64,000 bases of DNA. It comes from Paraglaciecola sp. L1A13 (GTDB taxonomy: Bacteria > Pseudomonadota > Gammaproteobacteria > Enterobacterales > Alteromonadaceae). The stretch spans positions 2,604,001-2,668,000 of the forward strand of contig NZ_CP047024.1 of assembly GCF_009796745.1 (NCBI RefSeq). The letters are read 5' to 3'. The notes under the pieces are model-generated. The model was not told where the DNA came from. It saw only the letters and a list, made by a program, of their open reading frames with translations, and did not search any database. The position numbers and the translations under genes were made by a program. The stretch's first letter is position 1. Each line of letters begins with the position of its first letter. Below are positions 15,997-26,200 of the stretch, in pieces.

Positions 15997-17859
15997 CTAC
16001 TGGGCTTTGGCAGTGACCACTACCCGCTCAGCATAGGGATTTCTTGGATAAAACTTATCAGGTAAATGGGCTTGATGCTCGAAAAAACGTGTATCTTTAT
16101 AGGGTAGTTTCATAAAACCTGACATACCCATCCCGTTTATCGTTGGAACAAGGTTAATAATTTCATTTAATAATTTCTTAAATTCATCTACCGCCGAATG
16201 ATCGAGTAATGTGTAATAGCTATGAATCTTTAGATGGGTCGGCAACGACTCGAATATAATACAGCCTGTATGGTGTATGGCGTTTAACTGATGAATAATG
16301 GTCATCAACTTATCGGGTAACGTCAGTAATTCGTCGGGATCGACGCCATCTTCAAAGTAAGAATGCATCCGGCTTTCGTCTTCTTTAACAGATGTTTTAT
16401 TGAGTTCATAGGGGATTTGCATGCCAGATTCAGGGATAAACGGCGCAGTTTCATCATCTCGTTCAATATGGAGTGTATCCCGAGCATTAAACATACAGCT
16501 TTTAAATACCCCCACTCGATGAATTGAGCGGGCCAGTGTCACAATATTATTAACCGTTGCATCAAAAGCACTTTTTAATGCTGGGTCGTAAATGTTTAAA
16601 CTTGAATCAATATATACCCCTTGCGGTGTCCAGCGAACGGCTAAACCGCCCACCACCGGATATTTACCTAATCGACTCACCTCTGAAATAAACGCTTTTT
16701 CAGTTTCACCCATGCCTTGCAAGTAGTTTTTATAATAACGTTCGAACTGCTCATCGTTAAGATAACGAAGCTGCTCTGTGCTTTGATATGCTTCTGCGCG
16801 AAGAAAGGACTTACGTGAGCTGTAAACCACGGTGTCAATTTCTCGGGATTTTGTATGACACCAACCTGGAATAAGGGGGGGACTCAAGGGAGGATCTTTG
16901 GGGTGAAATACCATGTTTTTCAAATAATGAATATTGTTCAGTAAATAATCGCCGCCCTTTGCTCTTATTTGCTCATCGTCACTGAGCATAGCTGTCAATA
17001 TCTCCCCTAGCATTTTGGGTAAACCAAGGGAATTTGGTCGAATAACTTGAGCACCAAACCGGCTCGACTGTCCAGATGCTAATGCATATAGCGTGCTTGC
17101 CAGCCCTTGTTCATCGAAGCGCGGTGAAGATAAATTCCCGCTTAATTGCTCAGGGCCAATAAAATACACATCCCCTAAACGCGCATTGGTTTGTTGCATA
17201 TCACTGGACATTAAATCCATCACGTTATTTGCTAAGTAATTACCCTGCTCGTCTAGCTGAGCGAATACCGAGGAGCCCCAATCAATTAAGCCAACCTCTT
17301 CGGTTAACGGGTCAAACACGATATTTGACGGCTTAATATCCCCGTGAACAATAGGCTTTATTTGACCATTTTCAGTAAATGTACGTAACGTTTGTAAAAT
17401 ATCACTGAGCTGAACGGCAATTTTGACCACCAGCCTGGGCGATAACGGACCATACTCCAATGATATTTTTTCGAGATCTTTACCTTTTGCACGCTGCATT
17501 ACCAAAATGGATTGCTTTTTAACACGCTGAAATTCTATCAATCCCGGTACATGAGGATGTGTCACATGACCCAACATATAGGCCTCTTCTTCCAAGCGGT
17601 CCTGCACATGTTGGGGTAGATTGGCCCGAGAGAATTTAAATACATACTGCTTTGCCTGATCGAGTTTTGGCGTTCCGGCAAAAGCGAATCCAAAGGCTCC
17701 TTTACCAATTAATTCAATATCCCGATAACCTAAACGTTCAAGTTGCTCGGTACATAACTTAAACCAAGCTTTGAGCTTTTGCGCGTCCTTGTGGGATAGC
17801 AAATAAATTGATTGTTCGTCCGGGATATAAAAGTGTTTTAAATCAGTTTGGGAAACCAT
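15997..17859 (-). CDS. Eukaryote-like Ser/Thr protein kinase domain protein
   Basis: A 620-residue protein whose first ~300 residues form a Hanks-type kinase domain: glycine loop GKGAFGFAFAG near residue 50, candidate ATP lysine in YVFKFSR, catalytic loop VHGDIKPSNIVFD near 175 (HGD in place of HRD), and metal-binding DWG in LIDWGSS (in place of DFG). The C-terminal half (about 330-620) matches no domain I know and has no membrane segment or PASTA repeat, so the protein is probably cytosolic. It lies 27 bp downstream of rlmJ and 33 bp before tesB. Atypical catalytic motifs leave open whether it phosphorylates proteins or small molecules, though all core residues for catalysis appear present. 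Confidence 0.8.
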   Translation of the reverse strand: MVSQTDLKHFYIPDEQSIYLLSHKDAQKLKAWFKLCTEQLERLGYRDIELIGKGAFGFAFAGTPKLDQAKQYVFKFSRANLPQHVQDRLEEEAYMLGHVTHPHVPGLIEFQRVKKQSILVMQRAKGKDLEKISLEYGPLSPRLVVKIAVQLSDILQTLRTFTENGQIKPIVHGDIKPSNIVFDPLTEEVGLIDWGSSVFAQLDEQGNYLANNVMDLMSSDMQQTNARLGDVYFIGPEQLSGNLSSPRFDEQGLASTLYALASGQSSRFGAQVIRPNSLGLPKMLGEILTAMLSDDEQIRAKGGDYLLNNIHYLKNMVFHPKDPPLSPPLIPGWCHTKSREIDTVVYSSRKSFLRAEAYQSTEQLRYLNDEQFERYYKNYLQGMGETEKAFISEVSRLGKYPVVGGLAVRWTPQGVYIDSSLNIYDPALKSAFDATVNNIVTLARSIHRVGVFKSCMFNARDTLHIERDDETAPFIPESGMQIPYELNKTSVKEDESRMHSYFEDGVDPDELLTLPDKLMTIIHQLNAIHHTGCIIFESLPTHLKIHSYYTLLDHSAVDEFKKLLNEIINLVPTINGMGMSGFMKLPYKDTRFFEHQAHLPDKFYPRNPYAERVVVTAKAQ

Positions 17860-17886
17860 TTGGGTAATCTATACCTAAGTTTTTCG

Positions 17887-18768
17887 CTAAGCCTCTTCCA
17901 CCAGCCAATTGACTTGGTAAGCGGCCCTTTTGTTTTGCGCCAACAAAGGGCTTAGTTCAGCTAAACAGTCACGAATTTGTTCATCTAATTGCCACGGGGC
18001 ATTAATGATTGCCATTCCAGACCCGTACATTCCGGCGAAGGTGGTCGGGTCTTGCACTGCTAGTTCCACTTGCAGTAAGTTTTTAAAACCCCCGTTACTG
18101 AGAGCGTCAAGCATCTGCTGACTTTTTTGATGTTTAGAGGTGGCGCGTTCAAATCCATCGCTTTGCTCATCGTCCCGTTTCGATAACAAGGGATACCAAA
18201 TAGCAAAAATGCCTGTAGGCCAGCGCTTGTAGGCTTTGCTGATGCTGTCGACGACTTGTTGATAGTCATCTGGTGTTTCATACGAAGGATCCGTGAGTAC
18301 CAAGCCACGCTTTAATTCCGGTGGCGTCATTGCGATCAATCCTTCGTATCCATCTCGGTGATGCACCGCTACGTTATGGCCTCTTATTTGGCGCTTAAGG
18401 TTAATGACCTCTTGGTTATTCCATTCCATCAAGTGTAATTGATCTTGTTCACGCATTAACACACGTGCTATTTCTGGCGAACCAGGGTACTGCTGATGTT
18501 TAATATAACTGGCCGTTAACTCTTGATAGGCTAAAAGCGTTGGTTCAGCGCCGGCGTAATCGGCTAGTCGCGTAATCCCCTGCTTAAATTCATTGGTTTT
18601 GCGAGCTTGCTCAGAGGCTAAATCGTACATACCGGCACCACTATGGGTATCAATATAGGTAAATCCTTTGTCTTTACGTTTTAACTTATCGATGATCAAC
18701 ATCTGGCAAATGTGTTTTAACACATCGGCATGATTACCTGCATGAAAGCCGTGGCGATAACTAAACAA
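17887..18768 (-). CDS. rlmJ: 23S rRNA m6A2030 methyltransferase
   Basis: A 293-residue member of the RlmJ (YhiR) family. The N-terminus FSYRHGFHAGNHADVLKH is diagnostic, THSGAGMYDL is the SAM-binding glycine motif, and LVLTDPSYETPDDY is the DPPY-like catalytic motif, here with serine in the third position. It methylates adenine 2030 of 23S rRNA. The start codon is TTG at 18768 with AAGGAG eight bases upstream, consistent with the family N-terminus. It is the first gene of the rlmJ / kinase / tesB / carbonic anhydrase run. Confidence 0.93.
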   Translation of the reverse strand: MFSYRHGFHAGNHADVLKHICQMLIIDKLKRKDKGFTYIDTHSGAGMYDLASEQARKTNEFKQGITRLADYAGAEPTLLAYQELTASYIKHQQYPGSPEIARVLMREQDQLHLMEWNNQEVINLKRQIRGHNVAVHHRDGYEGLIAMTPPELKRGLVLTDPSYETPDDYQQVVDSISKAYKRWPTGIFAIWYPLLSKRDDEQSDGFERATSKHQKSQQMLDALSNGGFKNLLQVELAVQDPTTFAGMYGSGMAIINAPWQLDEQIRDCLAELSPLLAQNKRAAYQVNWLVEEA

Positions 18769-18865
18769 CTGATTAACTCCTTAGTGGTGTAATACGTTTA
18801 GGCTTAATTAGCCTATAGCCAGCTAGTTTACCTGTTACCTTTGCGTAAGCAAAAGTAAAAATCAG

Positions 18866-18895
18866 TAAAAACAAACCCGCGTAACGCGGGTTTGT
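18866..18895 (-). terminator. Terminator of the branched-chain oxoacid dehydrogenase operon
   Basis: ACAAACCCGCG (18871-18881) and CGCGGGTTTGT (18885-18895) form an 11-bp stem with a TAA loop; on the - strand it is followed by a T-rich TTTTTAC. It lies about 50 bp after the E2 stop codon and before rlmJ. Confidence 0.85.
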
Positions 18896-18941
18896 GTAAA
18901 GGCTTATTAAGCAGACTAAAAGTCAACCTATAATCCTCTGG

Positions 18942-20567
18942 CTAACGCATAGTGCTCAGCATTGTCATTGGTTGTTCAATATAAGACTTCCAAAGATTAT
19001 TAAACCTCACCATAGTAGCTCCATCGATTATCCGGTGATCACCAGACCAACTCACATGCATTATATTGACCGGACGCACCTGATCGTTTTCATCAAAGCG
19101 AGGTAAACGTTGAATTTTCCCTAACGCAACAATCGCGGCCTCGGGATGATTAATAACAGGTGTGGCAACTGTTCCACCTAACACACCGATATTCGATATG
19201 CTGATGGTACCACCGGTTAAATCACTTGTTTTCAGCCGCCCTTGTCTAGCTTGTTCAATCAATTCACTTGCCCGAATGGCTATTTCAAGTAGGGACATGT
19301 CTTGCACCCCTTTGATGTTTGGTACCAATAAGCCGAATTTACCATCCACTGCCATACCAATATTATGATCGTGAAAATAGGTCAATTCGGTGCAATCTTT
19401 ATTTACTTGACTATTAATGACGGGGAAAGCTTTAAGCGCCATAGACATCGCTTTAATAAAGAATGGCATAAAGCTTAATTTAACCCCTTGTGCGGTAAAA
19501 TCATCTTTCAATTGCGCACGCAAAGCCATCAACGCATCCATCTGTATCTCTTCACTCACAGTAAAATGTGGAATAGTCGAAACACTGTTGACCATTTGCT
19601 TAGCCATTGCCGCTTTAATACCACTTATGCGTTCAACTCTCGTTTGTCCTGGATTTGTGCGACTTGTCACTTCAGACGTGGTGCAGGCTTTTGCATCATC
19701 CACTGGCTTTTGCACTAGGTCACATTTTAATATTCGGCCTTTCTCACCCGAGCCATGAACTTGTGACAACTCAATATTTTGCTCTCTGGCGACACGACGT
19801 ACCGCTGGACTGGCTAACACTTTATGATTGGAGTTAAGACCACTATGAGTAACCGCTCTGGTATCTTGGTTGTCCGTCTGGCCTTTTTGCTCTTTGTTGG
19901 CGGGAGAGATTGGCGAACTTACATTGCTTTTAATCACGCCATTTTCGCGAATATCTTCTGTGACTTGCATGGTGAAAAGAGCAGAATGTACTTTGGCAAT
20001 TTCACCTTGCTGATAACACAGACTCACTACTGTGCCGCTGTATTTCGCTGGAATTTCTACCAGCGCTTTATCTGTCATTACCTCAACCACTGGCTGATCT
20101 TCGACTATTTCATCCCCTTCACTAACTAACCATTTAACCAATTCACACTCAACAATTCCCTCACCAATGTCGGGCAAGATAAACGTCTCAATATGTCTAC
20201 TATGAACGTGCGTCTTGTTTGGATGTTCACTTAAAACCGGACTATTTTTTTTAGCAGAATCTGTCTGTGCCGCAAGCACCTCATTTGAACCAAGCTCTAG
20301 GGTATCTGCCGCGCGAATATCATCCCCTTTCGTGTCAATGTCCATAGCAAACAGAGGCTTGTGCACCTGTGCTATTTCTCCTGTTTGGTAATAAAGTTTT
20401 TGCACTTTACCACTGTACATTGCAGGAATTTGAACCGTGGCTTTATCCGTCATTACCTCAGCGACAGGCTGGTCTTCGACGATGATATCCCCTTCCGATA
20501 CTAGCCATGCTAATAGTTCACATTCCACTATTCCTTCACCAATATCTGGCAAAATAAAATCTTTCAT
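18942..20567 (-). CDS. bkdB: Branched-chain 2-oxoacid dehydrogenase E2 (dihydrolipoyl acyltransferase), two lipoyl domains
   Basis: A 541-residue E2. Two lipoyl domains at about 1-75 and 128-205 each carry the lipoylated lysine in an EVMTDKA motif; they are nearly the same sequence, suggesting recent duplication or gene conversion. An E3/E1-binding domain (SPAVRRVAREQNIELSQVHGSG) sits near 270, followed by the acyltransferase core ending with SWSGDHRIIDGATM, the catalytic histidine-aspartate motif. The complex turns branched-chain 2-oxoacids from valine, leucine and isoleucine into acyl-CoA. It follows E1 beta by 25 bp. The E3 subunit is not encoded here and is presumably shared. Pyruvate dehydrogenase is less likely given the heterodimeric E1. 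Confidence 0.92.
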   Translation of the reverse strand: MKDFILPDIGEGIVECELLAWLVSEGDIIVEDQPVAEVMTDKATVQIPAMYSGKVQKLYYQTGEIAQVHKPLFAMDIDTKGDDIRAADTLELGSNEVLAAQTDSAKKNSPVLSEHPNKTHVHSRHIETFILPDIGEGIVECELVKWLVSEGDEIVEDQPVVEVMTDKALVEIPAKYSGTVVSLCYQQGEIAKVHSALFTMQVTEDIRENGVIKSNVSSPISPANKEQKGQTDNQDTRAVTHSGLNSNHKVLASPAVRRVAREQNIELSQVHGSGEKGRILKCDLVQKPVDDAKACTTSEVTSRTNPGQTRVERISGIKAAMAKQMVNSVSTIPHFTVSEEIQMDALMALRAQLKDDFTAQGVKLSFMPFFIKAMSMALKAFPVINSQVNKDCTELTYFHDHNIGMAVDGKFGLLVPNIKGVQDMSLLEIAIRASELIEQARQGRLKTSDLTGGTISISNIGVLGGTVATPVINHPEAAIVALGKIQRLPRFDENDQVRPVNIMHVSWSGDHRIIDGATMVRFNNLWKSYIEQPMTMLSTMR

Positions 20568-20592
20568 TTCAGCTATTCCTCGATATTGATGA

Positions 20593-21570
20593 TTAAAAAT
20601 TCACGCAGCGTTTAATCGCTTCATACGTTTTCAGATGATCTGGCATGTATTCTTTTTCATGGGCCAAAGGATAGGGCGTATCTAAGCCGCAAACACGTGT
20701 TATAGGTGACTCCAGATACAAGAAGCATCGCTCTTGGACGGTGGCAGAAATCTCGCTGGCAAAGCCGCCTGTTTGAGGGGCTTCATGATTAATAAGCAGT
20801 CGACCAGTTTTCTTAACGGATTCGCTTACAGTCTGTGCATCCCATGGCAAAATACTTCGTAAGTCGATAATTTCACATGATATGCCGTCTTTCTCGGCCA
20901 TTTCAGCCGCTTTTTCAATCACTTCAACCTGAGCCCCCCAAGCAAGTAAGGTAATATGCTCGCCTTCTTTGACGACATCTGCCTTGCCTAGTGGCAACTC
21001 ATAGTCCTCTTCTGGCACTTCGCCTACTGATGCTCGATACAAACGTTTTGGCTCCATAAACAACACAGGGTTGTCGTCTCTAATGGATGCCAACAATAAT
21101 CCCTTCGCTTGATAAGGATTACGAGGGATCACCACTTTCATCCCAGGTATGTGAGCAAAAAATGCTTCAGGGGATTGCGAGTGGTACAAGCCACCAGCAA
21201 TACCGCCACCATATGGCGTGCGTATGGTTAATGTGCCGCAAGTAAACTGTCCGCCTGAGCGATAGCGAAACTTAGCCGTCTCGTTAATGATTTGATCAAA
21301 AGCAGGAAAAATATAATCACCAAACTGTATTTCAGCAACAGGTACTGAGCCCTGAGAAGCAAGACCATTTGCAAAACCAATAATACCTTGTTCGGTTAAC
21401 GGCGTATTGAAGCAGCGCGCTTTACCAAACTTTTGCTGTAAATTGCTAGTTGCTCTAAATACGCCACCGAAATGACCTACATCTTCGCCAAATACCATGA
21501 CTTTTTCATCATCGTCCATGGCGGTAATAAGCGCGCTATTGATCGCTTGTAGCATATTCATTTTAATCAT
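20593..21570 (-). CDS. bkdA2: Branched-chain 2-oxoacid dehydrogenase E1 beta subunit
   Basis: A 325-residue transketolase-like pyrimidine-domain protein, the typical E1 beta length. [34 protein letters not shown] (with the glutamate that activates the thiamine cofactor) and [20 protein letters not shown] are family landmarks. With E1 alpha it decarboxylates the 2-oxoacid and reductively acylates the E2 lipoyl group. Its start overlaps the E1 alpha stop by 8 bp, giving tight coupling for equal subunit synthesis. Confidence 0.92.
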   Translation of the reverse strand: MIKMNMLQAINSALITAMDDDEKVMVFGEDVGHFGGVFRATSNLQQKFGKARCFNTPLTEQGIIGFANGLASQGSVPVAEIQFGDYIFPAFDQIINETAKFRYRSGGQFTCGTLTIRTPYGGGIAGGLYHSQSPEAFFAHIPGMKVVIPRNPYQAKGLLLASIRDDNPVLFMEPKRLYRASVGEVPEEDYELPLGKADVVKEGEHITLLAWGAQVEVIEKAAEMAEKDGISCEIIDLRSILPWDAQTVSESVKKTGRLLINHEAPQTGGFASEISATVQERCFLYLESPITRVCGLDTPYPLAHEKEYMPDHLKTYEAIKRCVNF

Positions 21571-22798
21571 GGCGAATTCTCCCAGCAGTCTTCGGGTATG
21601 CTTCTGGGTACAAGCTAATATGCTTTTTCAATTGACTTAGTTGTTCCTGTAAATGCCAAGGTGGCGTGTCGTAAACATCGTTAACCAAATCATCAATCGC
21701 ACAAATATCGACTTGTTCGGCTTTTTTCATCTGGGCTAAAACCTCTTGGCGGGTTTGTTCGATAAATTGCTTATGTTGCTCCTCGTTGATCCAGCCCTTA
21801 CTTTTCATCCAATTTTCGAAACGTTGCACGGGATCTTTCTCCCGCCATTTTTGCTCTTCCTCTTTTGAGCGATAACCCGATGGGTCATCAGATGTTGAAT
21901 GAGCGGCAAGGCGATAAGTCATCGCTTCGATTAACACAGGGCAATTTTCCGCTAGGGCAATTTCTCGCGCTTTTTTGGTTGCAAGATAAACCGCTAATAC
22001 ATCGTTGCCGTCAACGCGAATTGTTTTGATGCCGTATCCCAGTCCGCGAGAGGCAATCCCATCGCCGCAGAACTGCTCACTTGAAGGAGTCGATATGGCA
22101 TATCCATTGTTACGACAAAAGAAGATAACGGGACAACTGAGTACAGCAGCCATGTTGAGCCCTGCGTGAAAATCCCCTTCTGATGCAGCGCCTTCACCGA
22201 AGTAGCAAATCGTTATTGCCTGATTACCTGCCATTTTCTGTCCGTAAGCATAACCGGCAGCTTGAGGAATTTGCGTCGCCAGAGGCGATGAGATAGTCAT
22301 GAAGTTCAACGCCTTATCCCCGTAATGAATAGGCATTTGCCGACCTTTATTAGGATCGAGCTTGTTACTGAACATTTGATTCATAAATTGCTCGGTACGG
22401 TAACCTCGATATGCTAACGCTCCCTGCTCTCGGTATTGAGACATAATCATATCGTTATCACTAAGCGCCGCAGCACTGCCCACCGTCGATGCTTCTTCGC
22501 CACTACAAGCAAGGTAGAAGCTGATACGCCCTTGACGCTGAGCTCCGACCATCCGCTCATCAAGCACGCGTATATAATGCATGGTTTGAAATATCTTATG
22601 GGCCGTATCCTGACTTATATCGGGCATATCTGCATCGCTATGCGCGCTGCCATCGGGCTGTAAAATTTGTAACATAGGAATATCTACTGTGCCTTTATCA
22701 ATGATATTCACCGTATGACTAATTCCCACATCAAAGAGATGATTTCTATCTTTCACCACGACCCCTCTTAACTTGTATAACACTGTCATAACAGACAA
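21563..22798 (-). CDS. bkdA1: Branched-chain 2-oxoacid dehydrogenase E1 alpha subunit
   Basis: A 411-residue thiamine-diphosphate enzyme subunit. The cofactor motif is seen as [19 protein letters not shown] followed by [11 protein letters not shown], and [20 protein letters not shown] is the region phosphorylated in mitochondrial homologues. [11 protein letters not shown] marks the substrate-binding part. The start may be internal, since the first ~20 residues are not clearly family-like. It is the first gene of the operon E1 alpha / E1 beta / E2; a promoter was not resolved in the AT-rich upstream region. Confidence 0.9.
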   Translation of the reverse strand: MSVMTVLYKLRGVVVKDRNHLFDVGISHTVNIIDKGTVDIPMLQILQPDGSAHSDADMPDISQDTAHKIFQTMHYIRVLDERMVGAQRQGRISFYLACSGEEASTVGSAAALSDNDMIMSQYREQGALAYRGYRTEQFMNQMFSNKLDPNKGRQMPIHYGDKALNFMTISSPLATQIPQAAGYAYGQKMAGNQAITICYFGEGAASEGDFHAGLNMAAVLSCPVIFFCRNNGYAISTPSSEQFCGDGIASRGLGYGIKTIRVDGNDVLAVYLATKKAREIALAENCPVLIEAMTYRLAAHSTSDDPSGYRSKEEEQKWREKDPVQRFENWMKSKGWINEEQHKQFIEQTRQEVLAQMKKAEQVDICAIDDLVNDVYDTPPWHLQEQLSQLKKHISLYPEAYPKTAGRIRHD

Positions 22799-23064
22799 TG
22801 TTTAAAAATTGTTATTTGAGTGTTAATGGTAATGCAGATTTAAGGATAGGACGTTTCCAAATTAGTAACGAAATGACTGAAAGAAAGAATGCTCAACCTA
22901 ATTAATGAAAGAAAACATGATGTTCATCCGCCTTTTTTCAAACAACTTTAAAGGTAAAACCTTGCTGTAAAGACTTTCGTGCTAGGCGAGATAATAAATG
23001 AAGGTGAAAATAGTAAAATAGCGGGGATCATAGCTATAAACGGCTGTTTAGATGAGAAAGTATT
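22799..23064. other. Intergenic region upstream of the bkd operon
   Basis: About 265 bases with no supported gene. It should hold the bkd promoter on the - strand. No clear operator or RNA motif was seen apart from the adjoining repeat at 23065-23136. Confidence 0.4.
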
Positions 23065-23136
23065 CGCCGCCTATAGATATAGGCCTCCTAGGTATAGGCC
23101 TCCTAGGTATATATCTATAGTGCATCACAGGCGGCG
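23065..23136. repeat. Nested repeat: tandem 15-mers inside two inverted repeats
   Basis: CGCCGCCT (23065-23072) and AGGCGGCG (23129-23136) are outer inverted arms; CTATAGATATA (23071-23081) and TATATCTATAG (23110-23120) are inner arms. Between them AGGCCTCCTAGGTAT occurs twice in perfect tandem (23081-23095 and 23096-23110), each copy containing the palindromes AGGCCT and CCTAGG. It lies 12 bp after the stop of the DUF2189 gene. It could serve as a 3' hairpin, but the internal direct repeat is unusual for a terminator. Confidence 0.75.
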
Positions 23137-23147
23137 CTAAAAATGAA

Positions 23148-23942
23148 TTATGCGTATAAACGCTTACGCTTAACCTCAACGCTGTCGATATAACCATGCC
23201 AAGTAGCGTAACCAATAATAGGCATCAATATAATAAACCCAAAGAACTGGGTTCCGAAGCCGATTAATACGGACACCAAAATAATACTCGCCCAAAACAA
23301 CATCGGGATCTTATTACTCCAGACCGTATTCATACTGGTTAATACCGCGGTAGCCAAATCAACTTTACGTTCCATAAGAATAGGCTGAGTAAACGCACTG
23401 AGAAAAAAAACTAATAACGTAAAACCGGCCCCTATAACGCCCCCTAACGCTAAAAACGGAAATAAATTTTCGTAATTTTCATCTAGGTACGGAGGATACA
23501 AAGCATGTATCAACGAAGCCACCCGTAACCAAAAAATCATCAGTACCATTAATAAGATCCCCAGACCCCATTCGTTGACTGCATTACGTTTAACGGCCTT
23601 AATACTGTGCCACAAAGAGGGTTTATGGCCTTTCTCTAATTCCCAACTGATATCGTAAAGACCTGCGGCCAAAAACGGTCCAATGAGCATAAAACACACA
23701 ATGGCGGGTAAAATAACTAAGTGCCAACCTGTTAGTTCAACTAAATAGGTGATAAACCATGGAATTGCGGCAAAGAAAACACCAAAAATTAACGTCAATA
23801 TAGGGGCGCGTATAGCATCTTGGATACCCAGCCTTAGCCAATTAATAGGATCGGTAATAGATAATTCTCTACAGGGTATTACCCGAGCGATAGTACTACC
23901 GGTAATGGCATTTTGCGGGGCTTCTTTAAAAGACTGTGACAT
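23148..23942 (-). CDS. DUF2189 family inner-membrane protein
   Basis: About 264 residues with six or so hydrophobic segments after a polar N-terminus of about 40 residues. The segment GPFLAAGLYDISWELEKG and the RNAVNEWGLGILLM region match the DUF2189 family, proteins of unknown role often found near cytochrome or envelope genes. The ATG at 23942 has GGAG nine bases upstream; an in-frame TTG 15 bases earlier is less likely. Single gene, with the nested repeat just beyond its stop codon. Confidence 0.8.
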   Translation of the reverse strand: MSQSFKEAPQNAITGSTIARVIPCRELSITDPINWLRLGIQDAIRAPILTLIFGVFFAAIPWFITYLVELTGWHLVILPAIVCFMLIGPFLAAGLYDISWELEKGHKPSLWHSIKAVKRNAVNEWGLGILLMVLMIFWLRVASLIHALYPPYLDENYENLFPFLALGGVIGAGFTLLVFFLSAFTQPILMERKVDLATAVLTSMNTVWSNKIPMLFWASIILVSVLIGFGTQFFGFIILMPIIGYATWHGYIDSVEVKRKRLYA

Positions 23943-24248
23943 AGATAGGTACTCCAAACAAAAAGAAATTTGTGTCTGTTTTATCTTACTGCTCTTTTAG
24001 ACTAATCCTATAAACCAAACTTGTCAGGTAAAAGTTACCACTGTTAGAAGAGTTTTCGCGGTAATACTACTATCGGCTTTTAGGCTACCCATAATACACC
24101 TTGATTACCGCGGGCTTAGCAAGTGTAAACGCCTATCAATGCCAACGACACGGAATGCGCAAATAATCGTCCACAAGACATAATTATACTTAACATACCC
24201 TAGTGCCCTGTATTACTCTTGCAGCTACCTTTTCTATTCATCATTATC
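23943..24248. other. Divergent intergenic region between DUF2189 and alaA
   Basis: About 300 bases that must contain promoters for both divergent genes. A 9-bp inverted repeat, CGCGGTAAT (24057-24065) and ATTACCGCG (24104-24112), flanks a 38-bp segment and might bind a regulator. No small gene was supported. Confidence 0.4.
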
Positions 24249-25469
24249 ATGCGCACTTTCAAAAAATCAAAAAAACTCGATAACGTTTGTTATGACATTC
24301 GCGGCCCTATTTTAGAGCAAGCTCAAAAAATGGAAGATGAAGGGCACCGTATTTTAAAGCTTAATATTGGTAACCCTGCCCCATTCGGATTTGAGGCACC
24401 AGATGATATTTTGAAAGATGTCATTCATCATTTACCCAAATCCCAAGGTTATTCAGATTCTAAAGGCATATATCCCGCCCGTGTTGCGGTGATGCAGTAT
24501 TACCAGCAACAACAAATTAAAAATATATCCGTCAATGATATTTATATTGGTAATGGCGTAAGCGAACTTATCGTAATGGCCATGCAAGCATTGCTAGATG
24601 ACGGGGATGAAGTGTTACTGCCTAGCCCGGATTACCCACTGTGGACCGCGTCGGTCAGTCTGTCTTCGGGTAAACCAGTACATTATCACTGTGATGAAAA
24701 TGCTGGCTGGGAGCCAGATATAGAAGATATCAAAAATAAGATCACCGCCAAAACCAAGGCCATTGTTCTTATCAATCCAAATAACCCAACCGGCGCGGTT
24801 TATAGTAAGGCACTGCTTCTGAAAATAATTGACGTTGCTCGAGAGCATGAATTAATGGTGTTCAGCGACGAAATTTACGACAAAATCCTCTATGACGGCG
24901 CTAAGCATCAATGTATCGCTGCACTAGCAGAGGATATCTTTTTTATTACGCTCGGTGGATTGTCAAAGAATTATCGCGTTGCAGGTTTTCGAGCTGGTTG
25001 GCTTGTGGTTAGTGGGCATAAAGCGCTTGGCACAAACTATATAGACGGCTTAAATATGTTGTCGTCTATGCGTATGTGCGCCAATGTACCTAGCCAACAC
25101 GCAATCCAAACAGCATTAGGTGGATACCAAAGTATCAATGACCTGATTGTTGATGGCGGTCGCCTTAAACTACAACGAGATTTAGCCACCACCATGCTCA
25201 ATCAAATTGATGGACTTGAATGCGTGGCTCCGAACGGCGCCATGTATTGCTTTGTTAAAGTCGATGCCGAAAAATTCAATATTCACAGTGACGAGCAAAT
25301 GATTATGGACTTGCTACGCAGTGAAAAAGTATTACTGGTGCACGGTAACGCATTCAATTTAACCCAAGGGTGCTTTTTCCGCTTGGTCTTTCTTCCACAT
25401 GTTGATGTACTGCGCCCGGCAATTGAGCGCATCGCAAATTTCTTTAAACACTACCGTCAGGCTGACTAA
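24249..25469 (+). CDS. alaA: Glutamate-pyruvate aminotransferase
   Basis: About 406 residues, matching the length of E. coli AlaA and resembling it along the whole protein as I recall it. [17 protein letters not shown] at the start, [48 protein letters not shown], and the PLP lysine in [15 protein letters not shown] are all class I aminotransferase landmarks. It makes alanine from pyruvate and glutamate. The ATG at 24249 is preferred over an upstream in-frame start because the N-terminus then matches the family. The 5-bp spacing to yfbR repeats the alaA-yfbR adjacency of E. coli. Confidence 0.93.
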   Translation: MRTFKKSKKLDNVCYDIRGPILEQAQKMEDEGHRILKLNIGNPAPFGFEAPDDILKDVIHHLPKSQGYSDSKGIYPARVAVMQYYQQQQIKNISVNDIYIGNGVSELIVMAMQALLDDGDEVLLPSPDYPLWTASVSLSSGKPVHYHCDENAGWEPDIEDIKNKITAKTKAIVLINPNNPTGAVYSKALLLKIIDVAREHELMVFSDEIYDKILYDGAKHQCIAALAEDIFFITLGGLSKNYRVAGFRAGWLVVSGHKALGTNYIDGLNMLSSMRMCANVPSQHAIQTALGGYQSINDLIVDGGRLKLQRDLATTMLNQIDGLECVAPNGAMYCFVKVDAEKFNIHSDEQMIMDLLRSEKVLLVHGNAFNLTQGCFFRLVFLPHVDVLRPAIERIANFFKHYRQAD

Positions 25470-25474
25470 CTATT

Positions 25475-26086
25475 ATGAGTACCCCACAAAAAAGTCATTT
25501 TTTTGCCCATCTATCACGCATGAAGCTCATTAATCGCTGGCCGTTAATGCGTAATGTGCGAACCGAAAATGTGCAAGAGCACAGTTTACAAGTTGCTATG
25601 GTGGCTCATTCATTAGCATTGATCCGCAATAAATATTTTGGTGGGACTGTCAACGCTTACAAAATAGCCACACAAGCGATGTTTCATGATGTATCTGAAG
25701 TGCTAACGGGTGACTTACCTACCCCAGTAAAGTATTACAATCCAGCTATTCAAGCTGAATATAAGAAGATTGAAAAAATAGCCGAGCAAAAACTCATTGA
25801 TATGGCACCGGCCGATTTCAAAGAAGATTACGCGGCACTGATACAGCATGAAGGACAAGATGAAACCGAAGCCTTCATTATCAAAGCGGCAGATGTTATC
25901 TGCGCGTATTTAAAAACCTTAGAAGAACTCTCTGCGGGTAATCAGGAGTTTGGTTTAGCGAAAAAACGTTTAGACAAAATTCTTAAAGATTACCATTCTC
26001 AGGAAGTGGATTATTTCATGCGCGCTTATGTGCCTAGCTTTAGCTTAAGTTTGGACGAAATTACCCAAGAAGATAACGCCCTTTGA
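25475..26086 (+). CDS. yfbR: 5'-deoxynucleotidase YfbR (HD domain)
   Basis: A 203-residue HD-domain phosphohydrolase. [20 protein letters not shown] contains the first metal histidine, [20 protein letters not shown] contains the HD pair, and [18 protein letters not shown] the late aspartate. YfbR removes phosphate from deoxyribonucleoside 5'-monophosphates in the cytosol. It is coupled to alaA by a 5-bp gap. A dGTPase gene lies 1.4 kb downstream on the same strand, so two nucleotide-degrading enzymes sit close together. Confidence 0.93.
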   Translation: MSTPQKSHFFAHLSRMKLINRWPLMRNVRTENVQEHSLQVAMVAHSLALIRNKYFGGTVNAYKIATQAMFHDVSEVLTGDLPTPVKYYNPAIQAEYKKIEKIAEQKLIDMAPADFKEDYAALIQHEGQDETEAFIIKAADVICAYLKTLEELSAGNQEFGLAKKRLDKILKDYHSQEVDYFMRAYVPSFSLSLDEITQEDNAL

Positions 26087-26200
26087 ATATAGCCTACAAG
26101 CGGCGCACAAAATTTGTTAATGGAATAACAAACTAACTGAATACTATTTCTGCTAGAAGCCAATATTATTGCTGGTCAACTTGAAAATGGACGTTACCTT

